NCBI RefSeq assembly: GCF_034190915.1
Contig: NW_026947506.1
Location: 32,405,748-32,469,747, forward strand
Length of the DNA stretch: 64,000 nucleotides
DNA from: Cavia porcellus
Lineage: Eukaryota; Chordata; Mammalia; Rodentia; Caviidae
Reading direction: 5' to 3'
The position numbers and the translations under genes were made by a program. The notes under the pieces are model-generated. The model made no database searches, was not told where the DNA came from, and saw only the letters and a program-made list of their open reading frames with translations. Below, piece after piece: positions 46,771 to 58,072 of this stretch. Position 1 is the first letter of the stretch; every line of letters begins with the position of its first letter.

Positions 46771-47549
46771 TATATATTTTAATAGCAAACGTATCACCTT
46801 CCAGTGTGCACTAGGATGCCCTCTGTTGACCAGACTGAGCTCCAGGAAGGCACGGTTTCTGTCTACGTCACTCATTCTGCGTTCCTGTCACCACGACCGG
46901 GCCCCTGAAGAACCCCAGCCTCCTCCCCAGATTCCACCTGACTGTGGCCAAGGTGGCTGGGACTAAGAGTGGCTGCTCAGGCCTGTGCTTTAATTCATTG
47001 TTTATCAGCTTGGGATGGGGAGTCAGGGACTGGGGTGTGGAGAAGAGGCCTGCGTTCAGCCAGGGACCTAGTCATGTGTGACTCAGTGATGTGGTGCGTC
47101 CTGCTAGCTCACCTGGGGACAGCAGGCACTAACATTCCTGGTGGCAAGGAGAGCAGCATGGATACCTGGGAGCTGCCACCGTTCCTTCAGGATTCCTCCA
47201 GGGGACTGGTCTGACACCTGGGACTCACCTCCTGCCTGTCAGTCCTCAGCCCTGCTTCCAGCTGGCATAGCCAGGTACTGGACTGTTTCTTAGCCTTCCT
47301 CCCACAGGCGAGTCCAGAATAAATTCAGTGTCAGCAGCTGGTGTGGAGGAGGAGAATTAGCTTCAAGGGGAGGCACTGTGTGGGAGGGCCCTGAAAGTTG
47401 ATGGACCTTCAGGGGTTCAAATCTGGGATTGGGTTTTAGGGTGTTTGTGTCCTTATCTAAGTCACCTGACCTCACTGACCATCAGTTTCTGCAGTAAAAA
47501 CAAGGGCTAAAAAAACACTTCCTGAGATTGCTATTAAGATAGGATAGAG

Positions 47550-47690
47550 ATCCTAACACTGGGGAGGCTGAGGCAGGAGAATTGCCATGAGTTTGAGGCC
47601 AGCCTGGGCTACAAAGTGAGTTTCAGGTCAGCCTAAACTTCATAGTGAGACTCTGTTTCAAAAACAAAAAACAAAAAACAAAGATTGAAT
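47550..47690 (+). repeat. B1-type SINE
   Basis: CACTGGGGAGGCTGAGGCAGG, AGGCCAGCCTGGGCTACAAA, CAGGTCAGCCTAAACTTC and an (AACAAAA)n tail; the start is missing. Confidence 0.82.
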
Positions 47691-47837
47691 GGAGGGCTGG
47701 GCATGGAGGCACAGTCCGATGATCCCAGTGACATAGGACTGTCAGATACAGGGAAAATAAATGTAACTCCCAACCTGCTAGATGTCCCATGTGCAGAGTT
47801 CGTGTTCCCCAAAATTGAAGAATAAATTCTATTTATT

Positions 47838-47990
47838 TGGTTTCTTTTTGAGACAAGGTCTTGCTATGTAATGCAGGCTGGTCTTGAACTCACTATATAG
47901 CCCATGCTGGGCTCAAATTTGCCTCGATCCTCCTGCCTCAGCTTCCTAAATGCTGGGATTACAGGCATGTGCCAACATGGCTGCTTGAGG
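47838..47990 (-). repeat. B1-type SINE nested in LTR-like repeat
   Basis: TTTTTGAGACAAGGTCTTGC, TGCAGGCTGGTCTTGAAC, and AATGCTGGGATTACAGGC. The flanks ATAAATTCTA and ATGAATTCTA look like its target duplication. Confidence 0.85.
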
Positions 47991-48462
47991 AATGAATTCT
48001 AAGGAATGATGAGATTAAGAGTAGGAAATTCTATTGAGAGACAGCTCTTGAGAGGGACAGGAGACCCAAATGGCTTGCCACAGGGCCGACTTTCTAGAGG
48101 AAGTTTTATAGAGCAAAATCACAAGGTGGGTGCAAAATCATGAGGTGGGTACAATTTGGGACAAAACTATGATCAACCAATAGAGTTGCAGGGATGCCAC
48201 TCAGGTAACACTGTTCCAATGGGAAAGCAAGCCATGCAGCAAGTGCACATGGAAAGAACAAGGAACTTTCCAGAAAGGGATGGGTCTGAGGGTCTTGGTC
48301 ACACACTGAGGTGACTGATGTCTATCTACTTTATTGAACCAGGTGTTGCCACTATCTTACCCCTTGTGGAGGTTGGTAAACCTGGTTATTCTATCTTTAT
48401 CTTGAGGCCTGAGCTCTAACAGATGAATCTTCAGGCACAGTTGTAATGGGCTTGCTTGCTTG

Positions 48463-48612
48463 CTTTTTTGTCTTTTTGAGACAAGGTCTCACTATGCAGT
48501 TCAGGCTGGCCTTGAAGTCACTTTGTAGCCCAGGCTGGTCTTGAACTTGCAATAATCCTCCTGCTTCAGCCTCCCGAGTGCTGGGATTGCAGGGATTCCA
48601 CACCCAGCTCGT
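48463..48612 (-). repeat. B1-type SINE nested in LTR-like repeat
   Basis: TTTTTGAGACAAGGTCTCAC, both duplication arms (TTCAGGCTGGCCTTGAAG; CCAGGCTGGTCTTGAAC), and GAGTGCTGGGATTGCAGG. Confidence 0.88.
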
Positions 48613-48689
48613 TTTCATCTTTTGTATTGACTCTCTTGAGAGCCTAGTCCTGTCTGACTGCCTAGGATATTTCTACCTAACTCAGCTGT

Positions 48690-48950
48690 GTATGATATCA
48701 GCACACTGGAGGCTGAGGCAGGAAGAGTACTTCAAATTCAAAGCTGCCCTGGGCTACATAGTGAGTTCAAGGCCATCCTGAATTACAAAGCAAGACACTG
48801 TCTCAAAACAACAACCAAAAGGTAAAGAAGATTGAGCAGAGCTGTAAACCTCAGTACTTGGGAGACGGAGGCAGGGGGATCACTTGAGACCAGGATTTCA
48901 ACATAGTGGGCAACATAGTGGGATCCCATCTTTAAAAATTAAAAAGAAAA
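48690..48950 (+). repeat. two B1-type SINEs
   Basis: 48690-48825 (GAGGCTGAGGCAGGAAGAG, TTCAAGGCCATCCTGAATTA) and 48830-48950 (CAGTACTTGGGAGACGGAGG, shorter right part). Confidence 0.78.
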
Positions 48951-49805
48951 AGGATGTGAGGTAGCAATTCCAGAATAGTGAACAGTGAAGTGAGAATCTG
49001 TGAACACCCCACTCCTCCACCAAAACAGAAAGCTGAGAAAACATGTCAAATCCAACCTTTCCTGAGCTCTGCAAAGTACCCCAATGCTCTCAGCAATCTA
49101 GAAAGAATGGATTCAAATAAAGCAGCTGAGTCCCAGGAAAATACGGATCTCTGTGGCACTTGAATTTGTCCCAGAGCTGCCCCTCTCTGTCACATTCCCA
49201 GCAGCCTTAAAGAACAGCAGGACCTCAAGACCATGGCAGCTCGGGAAATGAGCACTTTCCTGGCTCCCTGGTGAGGCTGATAGGGCTTGGAGGATCCAGA
49301 AGATCCATCCCCTGAGCATTGTCACTGTCTGAAAAACCAGTGGGAGCTCACCAGAGACCACAGACAAAGCGAAGTAAAGCAAGACAAAGTGAAACAAACA
49401 ATACAAACCAAAACTCTCAAAAGGAGGCTGGGTGTGGCCATGCATCTGGGTGTGGCTGAGCAGGAGGATTGTAACCCCTTCCCCCCGCCCCCCCCAAAAA
49501 AACCAAAACAAAAGTCGAAAAGAATAACTGTGGAATGGGATGTCCCTTGGAAAGCTGTGAAGACTTTCCTGTGTGTTCCCAAGAGTCCAGAAAGCAGCAG
49601 TGTGTCTGCAGGGCGTGTCTGGAAAGCACCTGGCACGGTGGTCTAGGACCCTGTTCTAGGGAAGGGGGTCTCTGTGCAGGCAGCTGCTAGCCGCCAGTTA
49701 CTGGGCTCTGGAAGGGGCCCTAGGCTGTAGCACTGAGCCTTTCCAAGGTGTTAAGATCCTGTCCAGTAATCACCTCAAGGCCCAGATAACCAAAGAGACT
49801 TCGGC

Positions 49806-50115
49806 CTGGGGTGGTGGTGCACCCCTGTAATCCTAGCACTCAGGAGGCTGAACAAAGAGAATGGCTTTGAATGCAGAGCCAGACTGTGTGTGTGTGTGTG
49901 TGTGTAAGCAGACTTCACAAAATTAAATTAGTTCAGAAAAATCAGCAAACAAATAACAACACCATAATAAACAGTGATGTAAGATTCTGGGATGAGCAGG
50001 TGTGGTGGTGCACACCTATATTCTCATCATTCAGGAGACTGAGGCAGGAGGATCATTGCATGTTAGAGACCAGCCTGGGCTACAGAGTTAGTTCAAGGCC
50101 AGTGTGAACTACAGG
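49806..50115 (+). repeat. two B1-type SINEs and a (GT)n run
   Basis: 49806-49885 (GGGGTGGTGGTGCACCCCTG), 3'-truncated beside a short GT run at 49887-49904; 49993-50115 (GCAGGTGTGGTGGTGCACACC, both duplication arms). Confidence 0.8.
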
Positions 50116-50671
50116 CTTAGAAGTCAAAACAACTCACTGGAGAGGCTCAACAGCAGATTTGAAGGAGAAGAAACGCTCATTTCCATGCAGCGTCTTCAGT
50201 CTTTTTTTTTTTTTTTTTTTTTTTCAGGACAAGTCTCAGTGATAAATCTCTCCATTTTCTTTGTCTGGTGATGTCTTAATATCTCCTTTTCAGAGGAATG
50301 GGGGTGATAGGCAGGTCAATTGAGAATATTTAGGCTGAGGAACAGAAAATAAAAATTAGCAGGCTTCAGAGACTTGTGATACCATCAGACGCATCAATGT
50401 GTGCCCCAGAAGGAAGGAAAAAGAAACAGGAAATAATATTTGTAGAGATAAAAGAAGAAAAGTTCCCCAGTTTGATTTAAAATACAATTAGTTCAATGAA
50501 CTACAAATAGGATAAACTCAGAGATGCACTGGGTCATAGTCAAGTTATAAAGAATCAGAGACAATTGTGAAAGCAGCCAGAAAAGGATAACTCACCACAT
50601 GCAAGGGACCTTCAGTAAAATTGGTACTGAGTTATCAGGAGGGATGGCCACCAAGCAAAACTCAGAAAAGA

Positions 50672-50890
50672 ATTTATTTTTTTTTTTGTACTGGGGATCA
50701 GACTTACGTCTTTGCTCCTGCCAGGGAGGTGCTTATGCTGCTTAGCTAAATCCCCAACCTCTTATTTTGTTTTTACATGACAGTGTCTTGATGTGTAGTT
50801 CATTCTGGACTTGAACTCACTATGTAGCCCAGATTGGCTGTGAACTCTAGGTGACCCTCCTGCAGTGAGCTGTAACTCTAGCTCTTTTTG
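50672..50890 (-). repeat. composite SINE (ID-like + B1)
   Basis: T-rich head, GTACTGGGGATCAGACTTACG, CTTAGCTAAATCCCCAACC (tRNA part), then TCTTGATGTGTAGTTCATTC and GGTGACCCTCCTGC (B1 part). Confidence 0.8.
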
Positions 50891-50944
50891 AATTTTTTTC
50901 ATATGCCTATTTTTTAAAAAGTATTTTTCTTTTTTCTTTTTTTT

Positions 50945-51365
50945 TTTTTTTTTGGTGTGTGTTTTTGAGACATGTACTCGCTATGCAGTTCAGGCTGGCC
51001 TTGAGCACACCTTGTAGCCTAGGCTGATCTTGAATTTGCAAAGATTCTCCTGCCTCAGCCTCCCAAGTGCTGGGATAACAGGCATTTGCTACCATGCACA
51101 GCTCTAAAGTATTTTTTCTTGTAGTGCAGGCTGGTTTTAGACTCACTGTATAGTCCAGGCTGGCCTTGAACTCATGACAATCCTCCTACCTCAGCCTCTC
51201 AAGTGGTGGGATTATAGGTTTGTGTACCATGCCTGTCATAACAATTTTTTTATGGAGACAGAATCTTGCTCAGTCACTGAATTGCCCAGGCTGGACTCAG
51301 CTTTTGATCCGTTTTCGTCTCCCATGGTGCTAAGCTTGCAGGTGTGTACCATTATGCCTGACTGG
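50945..51365 (-). repeat. three reverse B1-type SINEs in a row
   Basis: 50945-51105 (full, AAGTGCTGGGATAACAGGC), 51115-51240 (CAGGCTGGTTTTAGACTCAC, GGTGGGATTATAGG), and 51248-51365 (older, TGGAGACAGAATCTTGCTC). Confidence 0.78.
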
Positions 51366-51459
51366 AAATTGGTTTCAGTGATCGTGTCCTCTCTAAAATT
51401 TATTAATTTACATTCAAACTTAAACTCTAAAACAGTGCTGTTAAGACACATGGCCTTGT

Positions 51460-51540
51460 TGGCTGAGGGTGTAGGCGAGAAGTAAAATACTTGACTAGCA
51501 GGTGTGAAGCCTGGCTTTGATCCTCAGCACTGAAAAAGAC
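51460..51540 (+). repeat. old ID-like SINE
   Basis: TGTTGGCTGAGGGTGTAGGCG, ACTTGACTAGCAGGTGTGAAG, TTGATCCTCAGCACTGAAAA. It leads directly into the purine tract. Confidence 0.6.
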
Positions 51541-51545
51541 AGAAG

Positions 51546-51700
51546 TAAGAGAAAAAGGAGACAGGGATGGAAAGAGAGAGAAAGAGAGAGAGAGAGAGAG
51601 ACAGAGACAGAGAGAGACAGAGACAGAGAGAGATGGAGAGAGGAAGAAGAGGAACAGGAAGAGAGGGAGAAAGGAGGGAGGGAAAGAGAAGTGCAGCCTC
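51546..51700 (+). repeat. long (GA)-rich purine tract
   Basis: Roughly 150 bases of almost only A and G, including GAGAGAGA runs and ACAGAGACAGAG variants. Open frames through it on both strands (for example 51427-51972) are low-complexity artefacts. Confidence 0.85.
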
Positions 51701-52053
51701 TGGGAAGTGATTCTGTCACAGGGCAGGGCGCACAGGGACATTGCCTTCCAGGAAGGCCCAGGTGGAGGAGGCCCTCTGCCCTTCCCCACTTTGCCAGCGA
51801 GGGTGGAGCAATCTGGTGCCATGTTGGAAGCAGACAGCAGCCCACAGCAGACGTTGGATGGTGGCACCTTGATCTTGGGCTCCCTGTTAGAGTTTTCTGG
51901 TGCAATAGAGTAGTGAAAAGTAAAAAAAGAAAATAGGTTAATTGGGGATGTGGAAAGGAGCACACAACCCATGGAGGTTGGGTTGTCTCCTTCAACCAGA
52001 TACAGAGAGGCAGGGGGTTATATGACCTCTGCTTGGAAACAGAGCATGGGGCA

Positions 52054-52403
52054 TGATAGGATTATATCCAGAAGATGAGAAGTATAAAACAAAAGAGGCC
52101 TTTATTCTGAGAACACGGAGAGAACCAACCAACACCCCCGACCACTGGAGTCCGGCTTTCTCTTTGGCGGACACGTGGCATCGGGGGTATGTAACTAGCC
52201 TCGGTTTGGGGTGGAACCTAAGGGGGCATCAGGGATGCACAGGTAGCCCATTGGTCCTAGGTTTGGTGCCATAAGTAAGTTCCCAGGGGCAGGGAAGATG
52301 GCGTCACAGGTAAATTCCTAGGGGTGGGGGAGATAGGAGCTCTTTGGTCCCGCCTTTAAGGCTTCACCAGCTACATTGTCCTGTCTGGGCCAAAACCCTT
52401 TCA
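52054..52403 (-). repeat. 3' LTR of the provirus
   Basis: Same length (350 bp) and ends as 58736-59085. The AATAAA signal corresponds to the plus-strand CTTTATT near 52102. Differences from the 5' LTR cluster near plus positions 52118-52140 and 52235-52245. The purine tract expected just upstream (52404-52425) is weak. Confidence 0.93.
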
Positions 52404-53118
52404 TATCCCATCTTATGATTTTTATGAAAAGGGGCGAAGATTTCTCTCTTTAACTACCTACTGCTGGCAGGAGGCGCTGTACTGGAGCCTAGGGGAGTCA
52501 ACGGGATGACAGTTGATGCCCAGGTAGACGCTGGTGCCAGATGTTTTAGCCAGGACAGCTTCACTGGTGAATGCACGTATGTTAGACTGGAAAAACAAAG
52601 AGACAAGATGTTATGAAGAGACATGGCACTGTCATATTTAAGGATCCAGGTGAGGTAAAAGGAAAGGTGCCTTTAATTTAGACATGTCATTATAGCAGGA
52701 CGATGTTGAGGTAGGATCATTGTCACGGTGAGGTGGAATTCTGAAAAATAAGTGTGGGGTTAGGAGAAGTGAAGTTATGAGAGGTGATTACTCCCCCATC
52801 TGAAAGCATAAAAGTTAAGAGGGTAGGTGTGTAAAACTTGTCTCTGGTCCAGGAGTTGAACTGGAAAAAATAGGGGGGAGTAGGGAAGGTGGTGGCTGTA
52901 CCAGTACAGGGAAGGTAAGGGCTTAGGCTTTCAGGGATGTTTAACCACGTTTAGCTGAGGGTAGAAAGAACTACGACAGTCATCGCATAGAACATTATGA
53001 AGATTATCTTATGCATGATGTGGGAGTCTTTAGGAAAGACTGTCAAGAGTCCTGCTGTAAAAATGATCATTAATAGAACGTAAGAAATTAGGAACCAAAA
53101 TGGATAACAAAACATGAC
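52404..53118 (-). other. ERV 3' interior, env absent or a short remnant
   Basis: Only 0.7 kb lies between integrase and the 3' LTR, against about 1.5-2 kb for a complete env. The frames are short and interrupted. A few Asn-X-Ser/Thr sites occur near 52730-52800, but I see no transmembrane-subunit features. Most of env was probably lost, or never present in this subfamily. Confidence 0.55.
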
Positions 53119-54090
53119 TTAGCCTATTAACTGTGGCTGCGAGACCTTTGTGAAACGGAGATGTGTGGGTGACAGAAGATGAGATGACCACTCAGAATGA
53201 TCAGATTTAGGGCTGGGAGGGCACCTCTTAGCCTGAGTGATGTGAAACCAGGATGGGAGTCCAGCAACTTTGACCACTGTAGGGGTAGCCAAGTAGACCA
53301 GACTACAATCACTCCACCTTGGTTGTAGTCCTGTGCATTTAGAACATTTGAGATAAATTAGATTTCCTGGGGATATTGGAGGATCTGGTTTGACCTCTCC
53401 AGAGGGTTGTGTAAGGCAGAGATCAGCATGTTGTCGCAACAGGTGTCAGAGGAAGGAGAGGACTGGGACATAGTCAGCAAGGGTAGGGAGATTTTAGGGA
53501 GTAGGAAGATTGTGGAGTAAGAATGGCTGGCCGTACATAAGTTCAAAAAGACTTAAGAAAGTAGGAGCCTGGGGAAGTGTCCTGAGCTTGGCTAAGGCTA
53601 AGGGCAAAAGTTGAGGCCAAGGGGGGTGTAGTTCTAAAGTGTTTTGTAAGGTGTGTCTTTATGAGGCCATTTGCCCTTTCTACTTTCCCTGAGGATTGTG
53701 GATGGTATGGGATGTGTAGGTGCCAGGTGATGTGTAAGCTTGAGGATACCTGTTGAGTGATATGAGAAATAAAAGCAAGACCATTATCTGACTGAATACT
53801 CTGAGGTAGACCAAACCTTGAAATGATTTCTAGTAATATGACTTTGGTAACTACATCAGCAGTTTCCCTGGTTGTCGGAAAGGCTTCTATCCATCCTGAA
53901 AAGGTACAAACAAAGGTGAGAAGATATTTGAGAGTTTTGTGGTGGGGCATGTGTGTAAAATCTATCTGCCAGTCCTGACCAGGAATGTGTCCTCAAAACT
54001 GATGGGTAGGAAAGGAAGGGGGTGCCATACGTCCCTGAGGAGAGGTCCTGGCACAGAGATCACAGGTGTGAGTAATCTTAAGAAAGATAG
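53119..54090 (-). pseudogene. ERV integrase, broken
   Basis: Zinc-domain end CDLC near 54060, a TGA at 53995-53993, then the core: Asp of WQIDFTHM (53962-53960), Asp of QSDNGLAF, and Glu of GKVERAN 36 residues later, so the D,D35E triad is intact. A frameshift follows near 53540, and the C-terminal domain (LQPRWSDCSLVYLATPTVV, AGLPSWFHITQAKR) continues at 53119-53439. VCTFSGW has Cys where relatives mostly have Asp, but that position is not catalytic. Confidence 0.88.
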
Positions 54091-54468
54091 CTTTTAGAGA
54101 AGGGTGTGTGACTATTGGGGCTAAGAGTTTGTATAGGGCCTGTGATCCTATATGAAAATAGTTGTGTAAGTCAGTGATAATGTCTAAGGCCTATTGATAT
54201 GGGAGAACAAGTTTAGATCCCTGAAAAATTCATCTCTGAGTGTTTTGTGTGTAACCTGGTTTATGAAGTAGCTGTAACTGCTCTGGTGAATAATTAGGCT
54301 GAGGTAGACTGTTTGGGACTAATGGGAGAAGATGAGAAGGACAGGGCTCTTGTGCAGCTAACTTGGCTTGTGAATCTGCAAAGACGTTGCCTTGAGCAAT
54401 AGGATTTGTAGAGTTTTGGTGTCCTCTACAATGAATAACTGCTGCCTGCTTTGGAAGTTGGGCTGCCT

Positions 54469-55800
54469 CTAGAAGTTTAAGGATAAGGGGAGCATTAATG
54501 ATGGGGGTTCCCTGAGTGGTAATAAAACCCTGTTCTTGCTGATAGAGGCATGAGAGTGTAAAATGCTAAATGTATCTAACTGTTTTGACAAGTAAGCTAC
54601 TGCTTGAAAAGAAGGTCTCTTTTTGTGTCCTAGTACACCTATAGCGTTGTGGCCCTGACAATGAGTGTATAGGATGAAAGATTGGGTGAGATCAGGAAGG
54701 GTAAGAGCTGGAGCTTTTAGGAGAGCCTCTTTTAATTTTTGAAAGGAGGCATGTATGGGCCTAGAAGGGTCCAGGGGTTCTGATAAGGGACCCTTAGCAG
54801 CCTTGTAGAGGGGTTGAGGTAGGGCTGCAAAGTTAGGAATCCAGAGATGAAAGAAATTAGCTAAACCTAGGAAAGATGTAACCCGCTGTTTAATTGTGGG
54901 CACCTGGAGATCACGAAGACTTGCCTTATAATCTGAGGTGATGGAGCAAGTGGTGGGGGTGAGAGCAAGACCTAGGTATTTGACTTTTGGGGAGGCTATC
55001 TGGGCTTTAGCAGGAGAGACCCTGTTTCCATGACTAGCAAGGAAATTAAGACGACTGGCTGAATGGTGTATGGCTAACATATGGGTTGGAGAACATAATA
55101 GGAGGTCATCTATGTATTGAAGAAGAACACTAGGTTTGAGATCAAGTTCTGTGAGGTCAGTAGTGAGAGCTTGACTAAAGAAGTGGGGACTATCTCTGAA
55201 CCCTTGGGGGAGTACTGTTCAAGTAAGTTGTTGAGACCTAAGAGTGTCTGGGTCAGTCCATGTAAACGCAAAGAGGTTTTGGCAATCAGAGTGTAGGGGG
55301 ATAGTGAAGAAGGCATCTTTAAGATCTATAACTGTAAAGTGAGTGGTGGAGGGAGGGATATGAGAGAGCATGGTATAGGGCTTTGGCACCACTGGGTGAG
55401 ATGGGGTAACAGCACTGTTAATTACCGTAAGGTCCTGTACCAGGCGATGGGACCCATCAGGCTTGAGTACCGGGAGAATGGGAGTATTGTGGGGTGAATG
55501 GGTATGTTTAAGAAAACTGTTGTCTAAAAGGTGTTTAATTATGGGTTTAAATCCCCTTAAATGTTGGGGAGCTATGGGGTATTGGGGAATGCAGGGAAAA
55601 ATTGAGGGATCCCTGAGATGGATTAAAACAGGCGTGGCATGTGTAGCCAGAGTGGGATTGGATGTGTCCCAAACTATGGGGTCAACCAGAGAAGGAGGAA
55701 GGGGAGGGAATGGCTTTGCGACACATTGTGAGGCTGTTTGGAGGATTAGGGCTGTGGGGAGAGAGAAAGTGAAGAAAAAATTAAGCTTTTGAAGAAGGTC
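54469..55800 (-). pseudogene. ERV reverse transcriptase and RNase H start, broken
   Basis: The reverse transcriptase shows LPQGFRDSP near 55190-55215 and the catalytic YIDD at 55116-55105. A TGA at 55221-55219 interrupts the frame just before LPQG. After YIDD the frame is open to about 54560 through the thumb/connection (FLGLANFFHLWIPNFA) and RNase H entry (LGHKKRPSFQAVAYLSKQLD). It then leaves frame. Confidence 0.85.
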
Positions 55801-55890
55801 TCTACCTAAAAGAGGTGTGGGACATGCTGGGATTACTAGGAAGCTATGGGTAAAGAAAAGAGCCTGGAATCTACATGGGACAGGCTCAGT

Positions 55891-56091
55891 TTACAAAGGT
55901 TGAGTAGGCTGGCCGTCAATGCCCACAACAGAAATCAAAGACTTACTACAAGGTCCTGAAAATTCAGGAAGTACACTATATGTTGCCCCCGTATCCACAA
56001 GCAAAGATATTATCTTACCTGAGGCCTCCAGTGAGACTTGGGGCTCTGACAAGGTTACCGGAATGGGGGCCCCATCAATCTTCCTCAGCAA
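55891..56091 (-). pseudogene. ERV protease remnant
   Basis: Carries LVDTGATYSVLPEF, the aspartic-protease active-site motif (DTGA), and a GIDGQPTQPL flap-like stretch; the frame ends at 55891. It overlaps the gag end (stop at 56077-56075) but lies in the +1 frame. Class I viruses usually place protease in the gag frame behind a readthrough stop, so an indel is likely. Confidence 0.8.
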
Positions 56092-58072
56092 GTCCGAGCA
56101 GGTCAGTCAGTGATGAATCTGGCATTGACGGAGTCTCCTGTGAGGGTGAGGGATTGGAGGATGGCTTACCCACTCGCTGGCGGCTAGGACAGTCACTCTT
56201 CCAATGGCCCTTAAGGTTGCAGTATGGACATGGTCCTAGAGGAGTGCCAGAGTTAGGGCAATCTTTTTCCCAGTGTCCTTGTTTGCTGCATTTGAAGCAC
56301 AATCCGGGTGGGACTTGGGCAGCCACACCTTGTTGTGGATTTCTTGTCCTGAGAGCTCTGAGTGCCACTGCTAAAAGGTCAGACTGATATTTAGCAAACT
56401 TTAATGTTTGAGCTTGCTTCTCCTCTTTTTGAATTTTATCTCTGTTGTTGAAGACACGGAAAGCTAATTTAAGTAGATCCCCTTGTGGAGTTTGAGGGCC
56501 ATGTTCAACCTTTTGTAATTTTGCACGAATATCAGGAGCAGACTGGGAAATAAAATAAGAGTTAACAAAAACCAACCCTTCATGAGAGTCTGGGTTTACA
56601 TTAGTAAACGTAATTAAGGTTTCCCGAAGCCAATTTAGGAACACAGCTGGGTTTTCATTAGCCTCCTGGACCTGCTCTAAAAGTTTGTTATAGTTAGTAT
56701 GTTTGTGAGCAATCTTATTAAGGCCCACAGTCAGACACTCAATCATCTTGTGTAATTTTTTTGAACCTTGTCCATTTTGATAGTTCCAATTAGGATCTTG
56801 TTTTGGCACAGCTACAGGCCCAGGGTCGTTATCAGTGGTGTTTGCCTTATGTCTGTGATCGGCTTCTTTTCAAACTGCTTGCCACAGCTGATTTCGCTTT
56901 TGTGAGCGGAGAGTGGTGTTTAGAATCACATAAACATCCTTAAAATGTAAATCATAACAATTAGTAATAAATTCAAATTGCTTGATATAATTCTGTGCGT
57001 CTACAGAGAAGCTACCTAATTTATGGGTAATCTGAGATAAATCAGAAAGGGAGAAAGGCACATGTATATTAACAAGTCCCTTGGGGCCAGGTTGCTCCCG
57101 AAGTGGTAGCAGAGATTGAGGAGAAGATTGCAGAGTAGATGGCCACTGGGCAGCCATCCGTCTGATAGACACGTGTGAGCAATTATCTGTAGAGCGGCTA
57201 CAGAGCGGCTGCCGGTTACCCTGGGACGAGAAAACACAGGCAGATGGCATGTCACTGTGTGCCTTGCAGTGATGAAATTGCAGTCAGCAGCACAATGAAG
57301 CATCATGTGGATGCTAACAGGGCGGCTGTTGCTGTTCACAAGAGGAGCCACAAGGGGATGCCCATTGACCATGAGATCCATCCCAAGATGGCGGCACCCT
57401 GTCACGTGGCAGAGGGTTGCAACATGGTAACTGTTCCTGGTACAAGCTGGAACAATCATGGGGCAAGCTGGAACAATCAAGGGTACAATGATGGAGACCG
57501 AGTATGGTGAGCAGGTGGCAAGAATGCTGTAGAGGACAGAGAATTATCAGGAGAATAAGAAGTCAGAGACTTTGAGAAAGTGCTAACAGACGGATTAGAG
57601 CTGCTGGGAGAGTCATGAGTCCCAGGAGATGGAGAGGAAAATGATCGCACAGTGGGAGGTAACTGCAGTGCAGTGGGATTAGAGCTGCTGGGAGAATCAG
57701 GGTCAAGGGACTGGAAGACGATTGTATGGCGGGAGGTAATGGCGACAAACGATTTTGGGGATAGGCAGGTGGCGGCTGAGAAAAAACCAGGGGTACATCA
57801 TCCAGCAAATCCTGAGGGCAGGAAGGAACAGTTTGCATCGAGGCGGAGTTAGCTAAAAGTATCTGAGTGGGAGTATAAGACTTAATGAGAGATGGGCATA
57901 TTCTCAGAATAAGGAAAGCCTGAATGTAAGGGAGTTCCATTAACTTGTCGCCGGCCTGACAGAAATTATACAGGTTTTTGAGAATGCAGGGGTCAGACAT
58001 CCCCTCTCTGGGCCAAAGGTCGCTGATAAGTGGATAGGTCGGCCAAACCTCCTGGCAGTAAAAAATCAATCA
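56075..58072 (-). pseudogene. ERV gag, broken
   Basis: Matrix-like region at about 57870-58060 (WPTYPLISDLWPREGMSDP) with no ATG left at its start: a stop directly precedes a TTG. A late-domain-type PPAY lies near 57775. A capsid N-terminal region (56870-57120) is followed by a TGA at 56872-56870. The same frame continues as 56809-56075 with the capsid C-terminal part and two zinc knuckles, CFKCSKQGHWEKDC (about 56260-56300) and CPYCNLKGHWKSDC (about 56190-56232). The part between 57250 and 57560 is in another frame. The intact gene would form the virion core and package RNA. Confidence 0.85.

Larger units (their letters stand above)
47760..48685 (-). repeat. LTR-like repeat, copy A, split by two B1 insertions
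   Basis: Shares ordered blocks with 61556-62126: AACTCCCAA near the left end, TTTTATAGAGCAAAA, ACAAGGTGGG, TCAACCAATA, a CAAGCCATGCAGCAAG-like block, and CTAACTCAGCTG at the right end. The better copy has a minus-strand AATAAA near its left end, which sets the orientation. Reverse B1 copies sit at 47838-47990 and 48463-48612. I cannot name the family. Confidence 0.6.
45681..52048. other. upstream region of WIPI2, repeats only
   Basis: The CpG island runs to about 46050, then SINEs, an LTR-like repeat (47760-48685), more SINEs and a purine-rich tract (51546-51700). No exon of another gene is recognisable. 46780-47540 and 50120-50660 hold nothing I can name. Confidence 0.65.

Noticed and set aside
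51427..51995. Long overlapping open frames on both strands
   Set aside because: They exist because the GA-rich tract has few stop codons. The products are Ser/Leu or Arg/Glu runs with no family resemblance.
53890..53950. Cys in place of Asp in the integrase VCTFSGW segment, first read as loss of a catalytic residue
   Set aside because: The first catalytic Asp is in the preceding WQIDFTHM segment, which is intact. The changed position is conserved but not catalytic.
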